From assembly GCF_019279795.1 (NCBI RefSeq), contig NC_056748.1, positions 697,357,806 to 697,421,805 on the forward strand: 64,000 nucleotides of DNA, in the 5' to 3' direction. Shown here in pieces: positions 9,651 through 21,143 of this stretch (the first letter of the stretch is position 1; each line of letters begins with the position of its first letter). This DNA is from Protopterus annectens. Lineage: Eukaryota > Chordata > Ceratodontiformes > Protopteridae. The notes under the pieces were generated by a model. The model saw nothing but the letters and a program-made list of their open reading frames with translations. It was not told the origin of the DNA and did no database searches. Made by a program: the position numbers and the translations under genes.

Positions 9651-10194
9651 TGAGAGAGTTTTTATCTTTATAGGAATTACCCTTCCTGATTTTTGCCATA
9701 TTTTTTTCACTTTTGTTGTACATCCTGTTAAATTTGTGATGCCACCAGGGCAAATGGTTTCTTGGGCTAGTCCTGGGTTTACTTCTGGTAGGTACAGCAG
9801 CCTTCATGCAGCCACTGTCAAGGTTGTACAAAGTTTATGAGAGCAATTCAGCATGACATGGTGCGTTCTTTCTCAGTTTGGAGGGGCAGTAAATTTTAAC
9901 AAACCATCACTTAATAACAGGTAACTTGCCTTAGTATAGCTCCTAACATTTACTGGCTTTAATAGGATTATTGAGTTGATTTTGATTTCAAAGTAGACAG
10001 CTTTATGGTCGGACCTTACAAGGGAAGATGAGACACTGGGGTGGGTCAACATTCTCCCATATTTGGCAGCAAGAGGTCCAATATGCTGGAGACTCTAGTG
10101 GGTGTGTTTACTATTTGGGTAAGGGTGTCTGTATTTATGAAGTCCAGGAATTTCTGTGCCTGTGGATTTGAGGCTGTGTAGGAATCCCATATAT
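9651..10194 (-). pseudogene. CR1 endonuclease C-terminal part and linker
   Basis: Minus-strand translation shows LVRSDHKAVYFEI (about 9985-10025). The SDH is the conserved histidine motif of the apurinic-type endonuclease. A basic region follows. Upstream it joins the GDFN-containing half at 15751, across DIRS-A copy 2. Frame is broken. Confidence 0.8.
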
Positions 10195-10409
10195 AGTACA
10201 GTTTTGTACCTACCATAAATGTAGATGTTCGAGTGGTTATGCTGCTGCAGTCATCACACTTGGGTTATCCTGCCGTCAGGCGGTCCCGCAGTCGGCCTGA
10301 ATTTCCAAAGCCTTGGTCCGGCGTCGGTTGTCGTCGCTTCTTCCCTGACGTCAGTGCGGCAGGGGTATAAAAGAGACAGCCAACGCCATTTTCTTCAGTT
10401 TTTCTTGCC
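10195..10409. repeat. DIRS-A copy 2 left ITR
   Basis: An inverted counterpart of 15567-15750, with the 30-bp outer extension. TGACGTCA is at 10346-10353 and TATAAAAG at 10366-10373, reading on the plus strand into the element. Confidence 0.9.
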
Positions 10410-10590
10410 TCAGATGTCAGGTGCCCCAAACTAAGAAGGCAAAATAAGAAGCTTGCAAAACATACCTTAGTGCAAAGCAATGGTACTAGTTGTAAGTAAA
10501 TACACCATATAGACATGCATCCCAAAGGTTGAAGTACATGGAGGAATAAGAAAAGCCTTGTTAGGTAGAGGGGATGGAGGGAGGGTAACC

Positions 10591-10693
10591 TGGACTGCAG
10601 CAGCATAACCACTCGAACATCTACATTTATGGTAGGTACAAAACTGTACTATGTTCATCGTGCTATGCTGCTGCAGTCATCACACTTGGGTAG
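10591..10693. repeat. DIRS-A copy 2 internal complementary region
   Basis: The circle-junction template has its CTGTACT/ATGTTC joint at 10650/10651. ATGTTCATCGTG matches the complement of this copy's own right end without a mismatch over that stretch. Confidence 0.9.
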
Positions 10694-10723
10694 AGTCCCA
10701 AAGCTATGGTTGGGTGGTAGGAG

Positions 10724-11777
10724 CTAAACTGGGTTAGGTGCAGCTAAGATGCCCTGCAGAACTGCAGTGGCAAACCCAGCTCTGGTTTTTGAGTACAGAG
10801 GAAGGTGGTAATGCTTGGTGAAGGTGTGCACTGAACTCCAGGTAGCTGCCTCCAGAATGTCCTTTGTTGGAACTCCTCGGAGGAAGGCTGCTGAGGTTGC
10901 TGTAGCCCTGGTGGAGTGAGACCTAATACTAGCAGGCACTGCTTTCCCGTGGTGTGAGTAGCAAAAACGGATGCAATGTGCTATCCATTTGGAGATGGTC
11001 TGTTTTGAAATAGCCTTTCCTTCTGAGTCTGGTGCATAGGATACAAGGAGTTGGTCAGATTTTCTGAAGGCCTTTGTCCTGTCCAAGTAGTAACGTAACT
11101 GTCTGTGAATGTCCAAAGAGTGAAGGAGTCTTCCTCCTTTATTCGTGGGTTTGGATAAAAGGTGGGCAAGTGTATGGTCTGATTGAGAGCCACATTGGAT
11201 ACTACCGTTGGCATGAAGGAAGGGTTGGTGTGTAAAGATACTCTGTCCTGATGGAAAATGATGAAGGGTTCCACTGCCATAATGCCTACAGTTCTGAGAC
11301 TCTGTGTGCTGAGGTGATAGCCAGCAGCAGGGCAGTCTTCCATGACAAGTATTGAAGCTCTGCTGAAAAGGCTGGTTCAAAAGGAGGAAGTGTTAACTTT
11401 TCGAGAACAAAATTTAGGTCCCAAGTTGGAGTAGGTGGTTTTCTGGGTGGTCTTATATTTTTTGCCCCTCTGAGAAACTGCCTTAGCAAAGGATGAGAGA
11501 AAATTGAAGGAACCGTATCATATTGAGCTGAAATGGCTGAAGCATGGATCTTTATGGATGAGAAAGAAAGGCCTTTGTGTAGCATCTCAGTTAGATATTG
11601 GAGTATGTGTGGAATGTTTGGGATGCCAGGATTTAGGCTTCTGGCCTGGTTCCATACACAAAATCTTTTCCATTTGTCTGAGTAAGTTTTTCTGGTGCTG
11701 GGCCTCCTGGCCTCCAAAATGACATTCTGGACGTCCTTTGAGAGAAGTGTTGTTTGATAATTTAAGGTATTTTCCTT
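10724..11777 (-). pseudogene. DIRS-A copy 2 tyrosine recombinase, broken
   Basis: The position of the YR initiation codon is AAG (11775-11777) instead of ATG. RRPSTRKTY and the core-binding region are intact. The Arg I motif reads SAHRVSEL, so the first Arg is His, a change consistent with CpG decay. A frameshift follows RVSEL. The distal part, in another frame, keeps HSTRATATS and FTKHYHLPLY. Confidence 0.85.
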
Positions 11778-13708
11778 GCAGCTAGATTTAAGGTCCTTAG
11801 CTGACTGTGAAGGATCTGAGAGTTTTGTTGGGTTAACAGCAGAGGGAATTGAGGTAAGATCCATGGAGGGCTGTGAGTCAAGTGTCGAAGTAGTGGGTAC
11901 CAGTGTTGACGTGGCCAGTCCGGGGCAATGAGGATCATCTGTGGTCTCTCTGATCTGGTTTTCAGTAATACTTGGGTGAGTAGAGGCAGAGGTGGGAAGG
12001 AGTAGACTGACAATGCTGTCCAACTGAATGATAGGGCATCCACTTTCCAGGCCAGGGGATGGTAAGTCCTTGTGCAAAATTTTTGTAGCTGGCAATTGTT
12101 GGTTGAGGCAAACAGATTTATGTCTGGTGTTCCCCACCTTTGAGTTATCATTGAGAATACTTGTGGGTGTAGTCTCCACTCGTGAGGGTCTGTCAAATTT
12201 CTGCTTAATTTGTCTGCCAAAATGTTTTCTTTTCCTGGCAGGAATTGTGCTTGCAGTTGTACTTGGTAAGTTAATGCTGTATTCCACAAGTCCATTGCCT
12301 GTCTGCATAGTGGGTAGGAGTGCGTCCCTCGTTTGTTTATGTACCATATAACTGTGGTGTTGTCCGTCCTTATTAGAAGTTGTCCTGGATGCAAAAGGTC
12401 CTTGAAGGCTGTTAGTGCATTTTTTACAGCTAGCATCTCCTTTTGATTGATGTGCAGTTGCCTTTGGTTTGCAGACCATTTGCCCTGTATGCATTGTCCT
12501 GCCATGTGTGCACCCCTGGCGTAGTCTGATGAATCTGTTGTCAAGGTTTGGTTTGGTGGAGGTGAGACAAAAGGAAGGCCCTTGTTTGCTTGGCATGCTT
12601 GAGCCCACCATAGAAATTATTTTTGAAGGCAGGGAATGAGAGTTATAGTTGCTTAGAGGCTGTGTCTGTGTTGGGACCATATGCTTTTTAGGTACTATTG
12701 TAGTTTTCTCATATGCAGCTTTGCATATGCAATTAGTTGAATGCAGGATGCCATGTACCCCAATGCCTGCAGGAATCTCCTTGCAGTGAGCTGGGTAGAA
12801 GTTGCCATATTTTTGAAGTACTGAGCCAGTTGTTTTTGCTTGGCTGGCATGAGGTAAGCCATCTGGGCCGTTGTATTCAAGCTGGCACCCAGGAAAATTA
12901 TTTCTTGTGAGGGTATTAGTTTTGACTTCTTTTTGTTTACTGTGTACCCTAGGCAACTTAGCAACTTTGTTACAAATGCCAGATGCTGTAGTAGGATGTC
13001 TTTGCTGTCCGCTTGGATCAGGCAGTCGTCCAGATATGGATAAATTTGTATTCCTCGCTGTCTGCAGTATGCAATTACTGATGCCAGGCATTTAGTGAAT
13101 ACTCTGGGCGCAGTAGATAAGCCAAAGGGCAATGCAGAGAATTGATCATGCGTTGTGCCTGCCAAAAATCTGAGGTATCTTCTGCAATCTTGTCTGATAG
13201 GGACATGCAGGTATGCCTCTTGGAGGTCCAATGTTACCAGCCAAGACTCCTTGCCCAGCATGGGAAGAAGCTGCTGTAGTGTGAGCATTTTGAATTTGGG
13301 AATGTCCAGGTATGTGTTTAGAATTGAAAGGTCTAAGATGGGTCTCCAGGCTTTGTCCTTTCTTGGTACTAGAAACAGTCTTGAGTAAAATCCTTGACCT
13401 TGCTCTTTTGCAGGTACCTTTTGAATTGCTTTCATGTTCATGAGAGCTGAAATTTGCTTTTGTGCCTCTGCCCATTGGTTTGTTGGCAGATGTGACATGC
13501 CTCTCATCCGTGGTAAAGTGTGAAAATGAAATCTGTAGCCTCGGGTAATAATATCCAGAACCCATTTGTCCTTTGTTATGATGTGCCAATTTTGTGGGAA
13601 AAGAGCCAGTTTTCCTCCTAGAGGTGCTGCCTGGGCAATTTTGCTTGGCAGGCGAAGAGGAAAGTCATTGAGTTTGTTTTCTGAAGGGTTGAGATCTGTC
13701 GTCTCCCC
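11762..13708 (-). pseudogene. DIRS-A copy 2 pol
   Basis: The start is approximate, placed by analogy with copy 1. RT is well kept: WRPILDLS, LVTLDLQEAYLHVPI and an intact YPYLDD box at about 13025-13046. A stop or shift after HMRKLQ (12695) separates RT from RNase H. RNase H retains TDSSDYARG (Trp to Arg), QKEMLAV and RTDNTTV. The frame stays open into the Dam-like part (DINLFAS, SFPPLPLL, LIAPDWPRQHW) to 11762. Unlike copies 1 and 4, this copy lacks the 4-nt deletion after the third RNase H motif. Confidence 0.9.
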
Positions 13709-15434
13709 CTCTTTGAGTTGTTGTTTGCCATTGTCTAGGCCTGAAGGTACCCTGTGCCTGGCCTCTGCCCCTAGGGCGTCTGTACCTGCCCCTTTGGGGT
13801 CTGTCTGAAGCAGGAAAGGAAAAGTTTTTTGATGGCCAGTTTCTGCTGAAGCGAGGAGGTTGTACCTGTAAAAAATCTTTAACTGTTTGCATTGATTTTG
13901 CCTTTTCTTTCATCTTCTTTAAAACTTCCTCTGCTTTGACACCAAATAACGCATCCTTTTGCAGTGGAGCATCCAGTAACTTTGCTTTGACATGTTCTGG
14001 TAAGGTCTGCTCTTTTAGCCAAGCATGTCTACGTATTACAGACCCTGTGACTGCTGCTCTACATGAGGCCTCCAAAGAATCAAAACCACACTGCAAGGTG
14101 TTTTCCCACTTGTTCTGCTGCATGCAACAAATCGTGCATCCCTTTGAAATCTAGTTGATCTGTTTGAGGGATCATTTTCTGTTTTAACTGAGTAAGCAAG
14201 TACTGCTGGTATTTAATCATGTGGAATTGGTAGTTTAATGCCCTCATGGCCAAAGTGGCAGAGGTATACACTTTTCCCCCCATCTTTCTAATGCCCTGGA
14301 ATCTCTCTCCGCAGGTAGTGGATTCTTAGCAGTAGAGGCCTTAACCCCTTTGGGACCCTGGGAAATGGTTTCTGGGTCTGCAGCAGGGCTTTTATATAAA
14401 AACTTGTGAGAGTCAGGGACTCAATAGTATCTGTCTGGCTTAGGTGGTGCTGGAGGTAAGGAATCTGGATTTAGACTGGATTCAGTGTAGACATCATCCA
14501 GAATGTCCAAAACAGGAGGAATGGCTAGGGGTCTATGCTGAGGCAAAAGAAGAAACTCAAGGAGTCTTTTCTTGGAGTCAGAGTAATCTTGTCCTTCCCA
14601 GTGGGAATGCTCTCTCATGGTGTGCAGGGTTTCCCCAAAAGAGAAGTCTTCAGGGGAGGAAACAGAGGGAATAGACTCCTCAGCATCTGAGTCTTCATAG
14701 AGAGGGAAGGGGTAATCCTGTTCCTCAGAGTCTGATGAGGAAATGGATTCCTGATCAGAAGGAGGTAAATCTTCCTCCAGTCTAGGCCTTTTGTCAGGAG
14801 GGGGCTGGGAACCTCTGATAAGGGTAATCAGGTCCTCCGCCATTTTGAGCATCTGTTTTTTAGGCATAGGGGCCTGTAAGGGAGTCTGTGGACCTGGTTT
14901 CTTAACCTCTGGAAGCTTAGCATATGACTTAACGGAAAGAGTCGTCGGTTTAAAGACACCTTCTGAAACCGAAGGCCTGTCCATAGTCTCCAGATCGCCG
15001 CCAAGGCTGGCGTCCACGAGTTGAGGCGGAACCGGTTCCAGTGGTCCAGTACATTCTGACTGGGAGGTAGTCGTATTTTCTAAATCTGCGGTAGTCAGGG
15101 GCTGCGTAGGCGCCTCACTGAATACTGATCCGGCGGCAGGCCTAACCGAGACCTCGGTATCTGGCCTAGGTCTAGGCTGCCGATCTTTGTCCTTGCGTTT
15201 TTTAAACATAGCGGTAGTCGGAGGTTCCGACGACATAATGTAGTTGAATTTTCTGCCAAAATAATGTTGGGCGGTATCAGCCCAACGCTTAATAGTGCGT
15301 TTATTGAACCTAGCGCAAAACCGACAACCAGAAACGTTGTGGTCTGGGCCTAGGCAAGGAATACAATAAGAATGAAAATCCTTATGAGGTATTTGCTTCC
15401 CACAAGAAATACAATTATTAAGTTTGTCTGACAT
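13665..15434 (-). pseudogene. DIRS-A copy 2 gag
   Basis: ATG at 15434. The N-terminal domain shows three CxxC pairs: CISC, CIPC and CRFC. A low-complexity Pro/Ser/Thr stretch and an acidic region (SSDSEEQDYPFPLYEDSD) follow. The conserved FSFGETLHTM block leads to PPKPDRYY, where TGA at 14421 replaces the Arg codon seen in RYYRVPD of the other copies, again CGA to TGA. A second shift lies near 14280. The C-terminal basic region RGRYRRPRGRG ends at 13665. The middle of vertebrate DIRS gag is related to the LAP2alpha C-terminal domain (family knowledge). Confidence 0.88.
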
Positions 15435-15566
15435 CGATCTGAGGCAAGAAAAGTTTCCCCAACGGGGTACTTAGCTTTATAGAAGACTTCGGCTGAAATT
15501 CTGTTCGAAAATCTCAGGAGCTGGCTGACCGGCACTTGCGAACTGCTTCTGCTTCGGGCACCGCGC

Positions 15567-15750
15567 GGCAAGAAAGACTGGAGAAAATGGCGTCGGCTGC
15601 CTCTTTTATACCCCTGCCGCACTGACGTCAGCGAAGAAGCGACGACAACCGACGCCGGACCAAGGCTTTGGAATTCAGGCTGACTGTGGGACTGCCTGAA
15701 GACAGGATAACCCAAGTGTGATGACTGCAGCAGCATAGCACGATGAACAT
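15567..15750 (-). repeat. DIRS-A copy 2 right ITR with promoter elements
   Basis: This is the 5' ITR. On the minus strand TGACGTCA (15623-15630) precedes a GTATAAAAG box near 15603-15611, then the gag leader starts. Confidence 0.8.
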
Positions 15751-16323
15751 ACACAGGTAATTAAAATCTCCCACGAGTAGGGTGCTACGTTGGAAGGCAA
15801 GTAGGTCCAAGTATGCATTGTGAGCTTTTTGGTATATGGAGGTTGACCTATAGCTGGCTAGGATTTGGGACAGGATTCTCTCTAGGTATGTATATGATCT
15901 GCACGTGGAGGAACTCTAGCATGTCATCCTGTCTGACTACCCTAGAGGTATGCTGGTTACTGATGTATACTGAGACACCTCCTCCTTTAGCCCTTGTCTG
16001 TGAAGCTACTGGTCTAAAAGTGGGGAAGGCACTGAAACCTTGCACTGCCAGTGTACTCTCTGACACTTTAAAACCATGTCTAGGTAACTGCACAAATATC
16101 CATATTCTCGAATATGAGGTGGGCTTGTAGGGAATGTATTTTTTGTTTTATTCAGGCTCCTGGCATTGTAACACCCTGAGGTTCTGTTGTTCTTATTTTG
16201 CTGCGTCTGTAGGTTTGTCAATTTGATATTGCCTAAAAGAGGCACTACAGGGGTGGATAAAGTTTTAGCCATATTCAAAAGCCTAGAGGGGAAAGGTGAA
16301 CACTGCTCTTGGCAAATCAACAT
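15751..16323 (-). pseudogene. CR1 ORF2 endonuclease N-terminal half
   Basis: From a Met at 16323, minus-strand frames give CYNARSLNKTK, the Asn-containing first block of CR1 endonucleases, then GGGVSVYISNQ and, next to the DIRS border, LLVGDFNY, the Asp-bearing catalytic block. Frameshifts are present. It continues at 10194 on the far side of DIRS-A copy 2. Confidence 0.85.
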
Positions 16324-17877
16324 GGTCCGTTAACCATGTCTTCCCAAACTGACAAATATTGTATCCCCTTAGAATGGCACCAAAAAGCAGCCAGTTGTTG
16401 AAATTAATCAGTTTTGCTCATATTATGACATCATCCTCAGTGATGGTAAAATGCTGCTCAGTACTAGGCTAATATCAGCCTGATACACAGTTTGAACGCT
16501 CCATAATGTTTCTCTTCATGCAAGTCCAGGGAGGTACATCTCAGGTTATTTACAACTACAAAGATTATGATGGAATCATACTGGTACCTGTGGTGTTTGA
16601 CAATTAGAGGCCTGGAGATGTGTTAAGAGCATCTGTCCTTGCCGTTTTGCTCCCACTTGTGCCTGCTGGCTTTGAAAATCTATTAACTGCTACTATTTTT
16701 ACAAAGGGCCAACAGCTTAAGCCTTCTTTGATGCCTTGCAACTGGCTTAATTGCTGGTGACATGTATGGCACTTCAACATCACAAAATTTAATAACATAG
16801 CACAGGTAAGATGGGTGCCAGTCTTGGCTGGTAATTAACAGCCACATGGGTTTTTTGACATGTGAAAGCATGACTTTTACTACTGATGGCAACAAGGACT
16901 GAGATCCAAACTGTGTGAGTGACAAAAACAAACAAGGTGGGTTCTAGAGAAATGGGTCTATGTATTCAGCTCAATGTATTGAAATATGTCAAATCATGTG
17001 TCAGTACCTTAGTGAAAGCTGGATTTTGTTCAAAAAAGATGGTTAATTCTGACTGGTAAAAAGGAAATGAACAGTCTTGGTTTACAACAAATATGGATTA
17101 GTTTGCCTAGTTTGCCCGTGAAGCCTTCTCGGGGGGGGGGGGGGGGACCGGTGAGCACCTAGTGTGTCTGAGAGTGACCACATCAAGAAAGATCATGTCT
17201 TTGCAAGTCAGGATGAACTCTGAGATCTGTTCCCCCTCCTGCTGACAGTTTCAAAACAGCAGAAGTAGGGCTGGTTGGGTCATTCCCTCCTAAGACTCGG
17301 GCATCATGAGGTGGGGGTGGGGTGTAAGACCATGTTATGCTTAAGTATCTTCCTTCTGCAAGGATGGGGATTATTCTGTTTTGTAGCTGGCTAGGCTTAG
17401 GAGAGGAAGATGCACTCAGGGAGATCACAAAGGCCCTCAACATTAGTAAGGGCCTACATTCTTCCTTCCTTTTTCAGGACATCAGCCAGGTCCTGGGAGG
17501 CCTGGCTAAAGAGCACTTTACCTCCTAAAGTAGGCATCTACAATATAATTCTCAAATTCCACCCTCAGAAAAGACCACCAGAACCATGCCATCCACTGAA
17601 GGCACAGCCATAGTGTCTGTACAGTCAAAACCACAGCACGGCTTGGCTCTGTGGTCACAGGTTGGAAGCCATTATTATGCTGTACTCAAATTATGTTCAT
17701 TTAGTTGCTTGAGAAGCTGGAAGAGCCACTGGGGAATGGGAATAGTAGTGAGCAGCTGATGCCAGCTAAGGGAGGCAGTTTGATCAACTGTAATTCTGTG
17801 GCATGCATCTCAGTACCCTGAGGTGACCACCATGTTGCAAGAAGCCAGGGGCACTTGCATGTGTGGAAGTATAGATC
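16324..17877. other. unassigned region
   Basis: No convincing coding sequence. It may include the 5' UTR or ORF1 of the CR1 copy, but no ORF1 motif was recognised. A G-tract of about 17 bases lies at about 17130-17147. Short ORFs here have no recognisable domains. Confidence 0.5.
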
Positions 17878-17969
17878 TTACTAAAGAGCAGCTATAGCAG
17901 ACATAGCCATGATATGGGGGGGGTTACTAAAGAGCAGCTATAGCAGACATAGCCATGATATGGGGGGGG
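17878..17969 (+). repeat. 46-bp tandem duplication
   Basis: The segment starting TTACTAAAGAGCAGC occurs at 17878 and again at 17924, each ending in a G-run after GATATG. The copies are almost identical, which suggests a recent local duplication. Confidence 0.85.
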
Positions 17970-18559
17970 GTTACAGTTGCCCCATGTGTACAACAGCCTG
18001 TTGTCAATACCAGACTCCTGCATCCAAAGGAAACAAATGGGCTGGTGTCTCTTGCCCGGACTGGGAGCAATGTGCTGCCTCTTGCCTTAAGGAGAAAAAA
18101 GGGGTCTGCAATTCTCTGAAAGAAGGGATTGACAGTCTGTCGGAGTGCAAAAAATGCCGTACGCCACATGGCAGACCACCTCAAAGACCACTGATAGGAT
18201 CTGAAAAAGTGAAAAGGGGTGAGAATTAAAATAAATGTTACTACAAGTAACAATTTTGAAGCTTTGGAAAATGATGAAAGGGAAAAGGATCGTTCAGAAT
18301 GTGCTATGAAGGATGATAAAAATGGGTTAAATCTGGAAAGGGGCAAGTCACAAAAGAGTATTAAAAGGTGATTCACAACAGTTAAAAATGAAAGGGCCAA
18401 TATGTGAATAATAAGAATGACTTGCAATGATTCGTTGTTTTAAAATTATGTAAAAGTAGATGCATGCATAATCATAATGCATAATTGTTAAAAAAAATAC
18501 TACTAGTAGATCTGTTTTGTGCAATGTAACCAAAAGTTACAAGAAGTTGAATAATTACA
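17970..18559 (+). other. unassigned, possible LINE 5' region
   Basis: A plus-strand ORF (17909-18229) has several Cys residues (CPMC, SCPDW, ECKKC) but no family I can name. Because an endonuclease-like LINE fragment follows at 18560, it could be LINE ORF1, but this is only positional. Confidence 0.25.
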
Positions 18560-18826
18560 GAACAAAGTAGTATGGACTTTGGGGGCAGATGTATGTTCAG
18601 ATACAGCAATGTTATTTTTCAGTCTTGACATTTTAGTATTAGACTGCAGAGTAGCGAGAACAGGTCACTTACTAATTGCTGTTTACAGACTATACACGAA
18701 ACCAGGGAAAACTTATACAGTCATATCAAACATGAAAGACAGGAAGAAATGCTTGACAAAATTAAATAATATGCTTTAGTGAATATGGGTATTGTGGTTA
18801 CTGGGGATTTTAAATATAGCAACAAA
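18560..18826 (+). pseudogene. LINE endonuclease fragment
   Basis: Plus-strand translation gives LIAVYRLYTKPGK followed by VVTGDFKYSN. These are the VYRPP-like and GDFN blocks of a LINE apurinic-type endonuclease, with substitutions. It appears to continue as RT remnants after the Penelope-like block, from about 21160. Confidence 0.5.
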
Positions 18827-19330
18827 TACACAAAAAATGGGCTAACGCACCAAATATCCAAACTAATGACCAAAGAAATGGCGTATATGCAATGCCACCA
18901 CCACAAAAACAGCAAAACACTGGATAAAAACTCCAATAAAACAGGTTTAACACTTTCATTTCATTGTATATCGAAACTTCACCAGAACCATTCAATACAA
19001 ATAATCTATTGTTTAAATATACCCAACAACCAATCATATTCTTAGTTACATTTAAAGCTGTACACACAACACTTGCACTTATAACTTTCTCCATTAAAAT
19101 CACGTTTAGATTAATAAATAGTATTCACAACATAATAGCAATTTAGCAATGGCACATTCAAGGTAAACCTATACAACTGGATGGGAATCCCCAAATTATC
19201 TCCTAGTCTATCGTGTCTTGCCTGCCTTAAGGTGGGGGGAACTTTTAAATAGGATTTTTTGGCTAGACTTATAATGGTCTGCAGATTGATCACCTAGCAC
19301 TTACCTATATCAGTTTAATAAAGAAAAGAT
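18827..19330 (-). mobile_element. Penelope-like terminal fragment
   Basis: No ORF. It contains a diverged copy of the ribozyme-like motif (18944-18987; minus strand CTGGTGAAG, spacer, GAAAGTGTTAAAC). It lies about 0.8 kb from a second copy at 19748, downstream of the Penelope-like ORF, consistent with a partial tandem or terminal-repeat arrangement. The boundaries are approximate. Confidence 0.4.
18944..18987 (-). ncRNA. diverged hammerhead-like motif
   Basis: On the minus strand, CTGGTGAAG, about 22 bases, then GAAAGTGTTAAAC. CTGATGA has become CTGGTGA, so catalytic function is unlikely. It is listed because it aligns with the motifs at 538 and 19748. Confidence 0.3.
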
Positions 19331-19699
19331 AAAACTGTTACTCTATAAAAGAAAAAGAAAAAAAAAATACTCATTTTTGGATTAAACAGAAACACAAGGA
19401 AGACAGAATGATAAACATGGAAATGAACAAAGAACAATGGGGGATTATAAGACGACTTTGTATAGCAAGGACAGTACAAAATCAAGACAAAAAGTTAAGA
19501 TAGACAAGACATCAAAACCTTTTCTACAAAGAAAAAAAAACTACAGAGAATTGCAGGCTAAATTAGAAGTAAAAAAGTAGTGTACTTTGTCTCAAATTTA
19601 TCAGTTACACATTTTATAAGGAAATGAAAAGAAAGGAGAAATTATTTTGTATACGTTAATCCAAAGAAAGTATTAGTAACGAGGCAACCAAGATCTTCA
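19331..19699. other. A-rich unassigned stretch
   Basis: The plus strand is rich in A with several A-runs (for example near 19360 and 19530). No coding or structural signal is recognised. Confidence 0.5.
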
Positions 19700-19747
19700 A
19701 AATTTTCACTGTCAGACCAGATATTTATTAACAGAGTAAAATCAAGT

Positions 19748-19782
19748 GGGTAAGCGCTTTCGCTAAAAAGCTTCTTCAGACC
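19748..19782 (-). ncRNA. hammerhead-like motif of the Penelope-like element
   Basis: The minus strand reads CTGAAGAAGC, TTTTTA, GCGAAAGCGCTTACCC. GC/GC could pair as a short stem II with GAAA following. CTGATGA is changed to CTGAAGA at the catalytic core, so it is probably inactive. Confidence 0.4.
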
Positions 19783-20025
19783 TTATAACCACAGACAAAA
19801 TCTAGCACTCTTTAAATAAACTCTGTGTTTAAAAATTCATCAAATCACAGCTGAGCACTAATTAAGTTAAAGTGACAGTGCATAAAGATCCAGCAAAACA
19901 CACTAGAAAGCACACTGACTATCAGAATACACACTATCAGAATACATACAAAAACAAAAGCATCTAAAAACATTCAAAAATTAAAATCTAATAAAACAAG
20001 CATAACGCTTTAAAAAGAAAAATTA

Positions 20026-21143
20026 TCATTTCTGTACCCTCCTATTTCTCAACATAGGCTTAATAGATGCTCTTTCATTCAAGCCTGAGCCCCTATCGGC
20101 TCTAAGCAAAATAATCCAATGTGCCTCTCTGCTTTCAGTATAATTCCTAATGTTACCTTCGCTAATCTGCGGCTGAATAACTTCTAAAACCCTAAAACTA
20201 AATTTATGTGTTTCCCCAGCTGTAACAACATGTTTAGATAAAGCATTATATTCAGACTTAATCCTGATATTATAAATATGTTCTCTTATGCTATTCTTGA
20301 GGGGTCTATTCGTCTTATTCACGTAAAAAAAGTGACAGAGGTCACATTCAGCCAAATACACCACATTAGAGGTGGCACAGGTGGCTCCTACATTAAAAAC
20401 AAACTCCCTACCCAAATCTGGATGAATGAACTTATTTGAAGTGTTTATAAAAGTACAAAATTACATTTCTCACAAGGTCTTGTAAAATTATCACCATTTA
20501 GACTCTTCTCAGTGATATTAACGTAACATAAAAGCCTTTTCAATTTTTTTCTGTTCCTAAAAAGGAACCTAGGTCTATCACCTACTATCCATCTCAACGT
20601 GGGATCAACCTTCAGGATAGACCAATGTTTACTAAAGATCTCAAAAAGCTCCTCATTGTCCTGCGTAAAAAACAGAGGTACCCTAATTTGTTTAAAGGGC
20701 TGTTTCTGTGATGGAATCACATTCCTATTCGGTCCAAAATAGGGGGTAGCAATGGTATCCCTGAGGTCACTAACTATTGACAAGTTATTTCGTATCTCAT
20801 TTGGACGATAACCTCTACTAATAAGTCTTTTAAAGAGTCCATCTAACTCTCTCTTGAACCCTTCAAAAGTAGGGTTCAACCTAGATGCTCTCATTCCTTG
20901 ACCCTTGATCACGTACTTAAAAAAAAAATTGGGATGCATACTCCTTCTATTCAATAGACAACTCCTATAACAGGACTTATGAAAAACCCCAGTGTTAACA
21001 ACTCCATTCCCTAGATTCTCAATATAGAGATCTAAATACACTATTTTCACATTCAAAAACTCCATGGTGAATTTTAAACATTCAGTCAACCCATTCATCA
21101 ATTGGTGGAGCTCAACCAGCTTTGAATGTGATGTAATGTACAT
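20026..21143 (-). pseudogene. Penelope-like RT C-terminus and GIY-YIG endonuclease
   Basis: The first frame (21143-20445) carries the late RT block YLDLYIENLGNG followed by NRRSMHP, typical of Penelope RT. The second frame (20415-20026), shifted by one base, carries a GIY-YIG nuclease: VVYLAECDLCHFFYV, NKTNRPLKNSIREH, then SKH and RAHW-like elements. The usual Gly in the YVGKT block is Asn here. GIY-YIG nucleases nick target DNA for integration of this class. The element is frameshifted and 5' truncated. Confidence 0.85.

Larger units (their letters stand above)
10195..15750 (-). mobile_element. DIRS-A copy 2, full-length
   Basis: A 5.56-kb element with the standard ends AGTACAG and GAACAT, inserted into the endonuclease domain of the same CR1 copy that hosts copy 1. 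The insertion lies directly after the VGDFNY codons. Gag is open for 337 codons before the first stop. Pol and YR are broken at several points. The CTGCTGCAG type of ITR groups it with copies 1 and 4. Confidence 0.95.

Noticed and set aside
11286..13091. A 601-residue minus-strand ORF overlapping pol of DIRS-A copy 2
   Set aside because: Its first two thirds are an out-of-frame reading of pol; only the last part is the genuine YR. Similar shadow frames occur at the same place in copies 1, 4 and 6, which reflects codon composition and not a separate gene.
17909..18229. Cys-rich ORF as a zinc-finger host gene
   Set aside because: Starts in a recent 46-bp duplication, has no recognisable finger spacing, and is followed by LINE remnants; no splice or promoter context.
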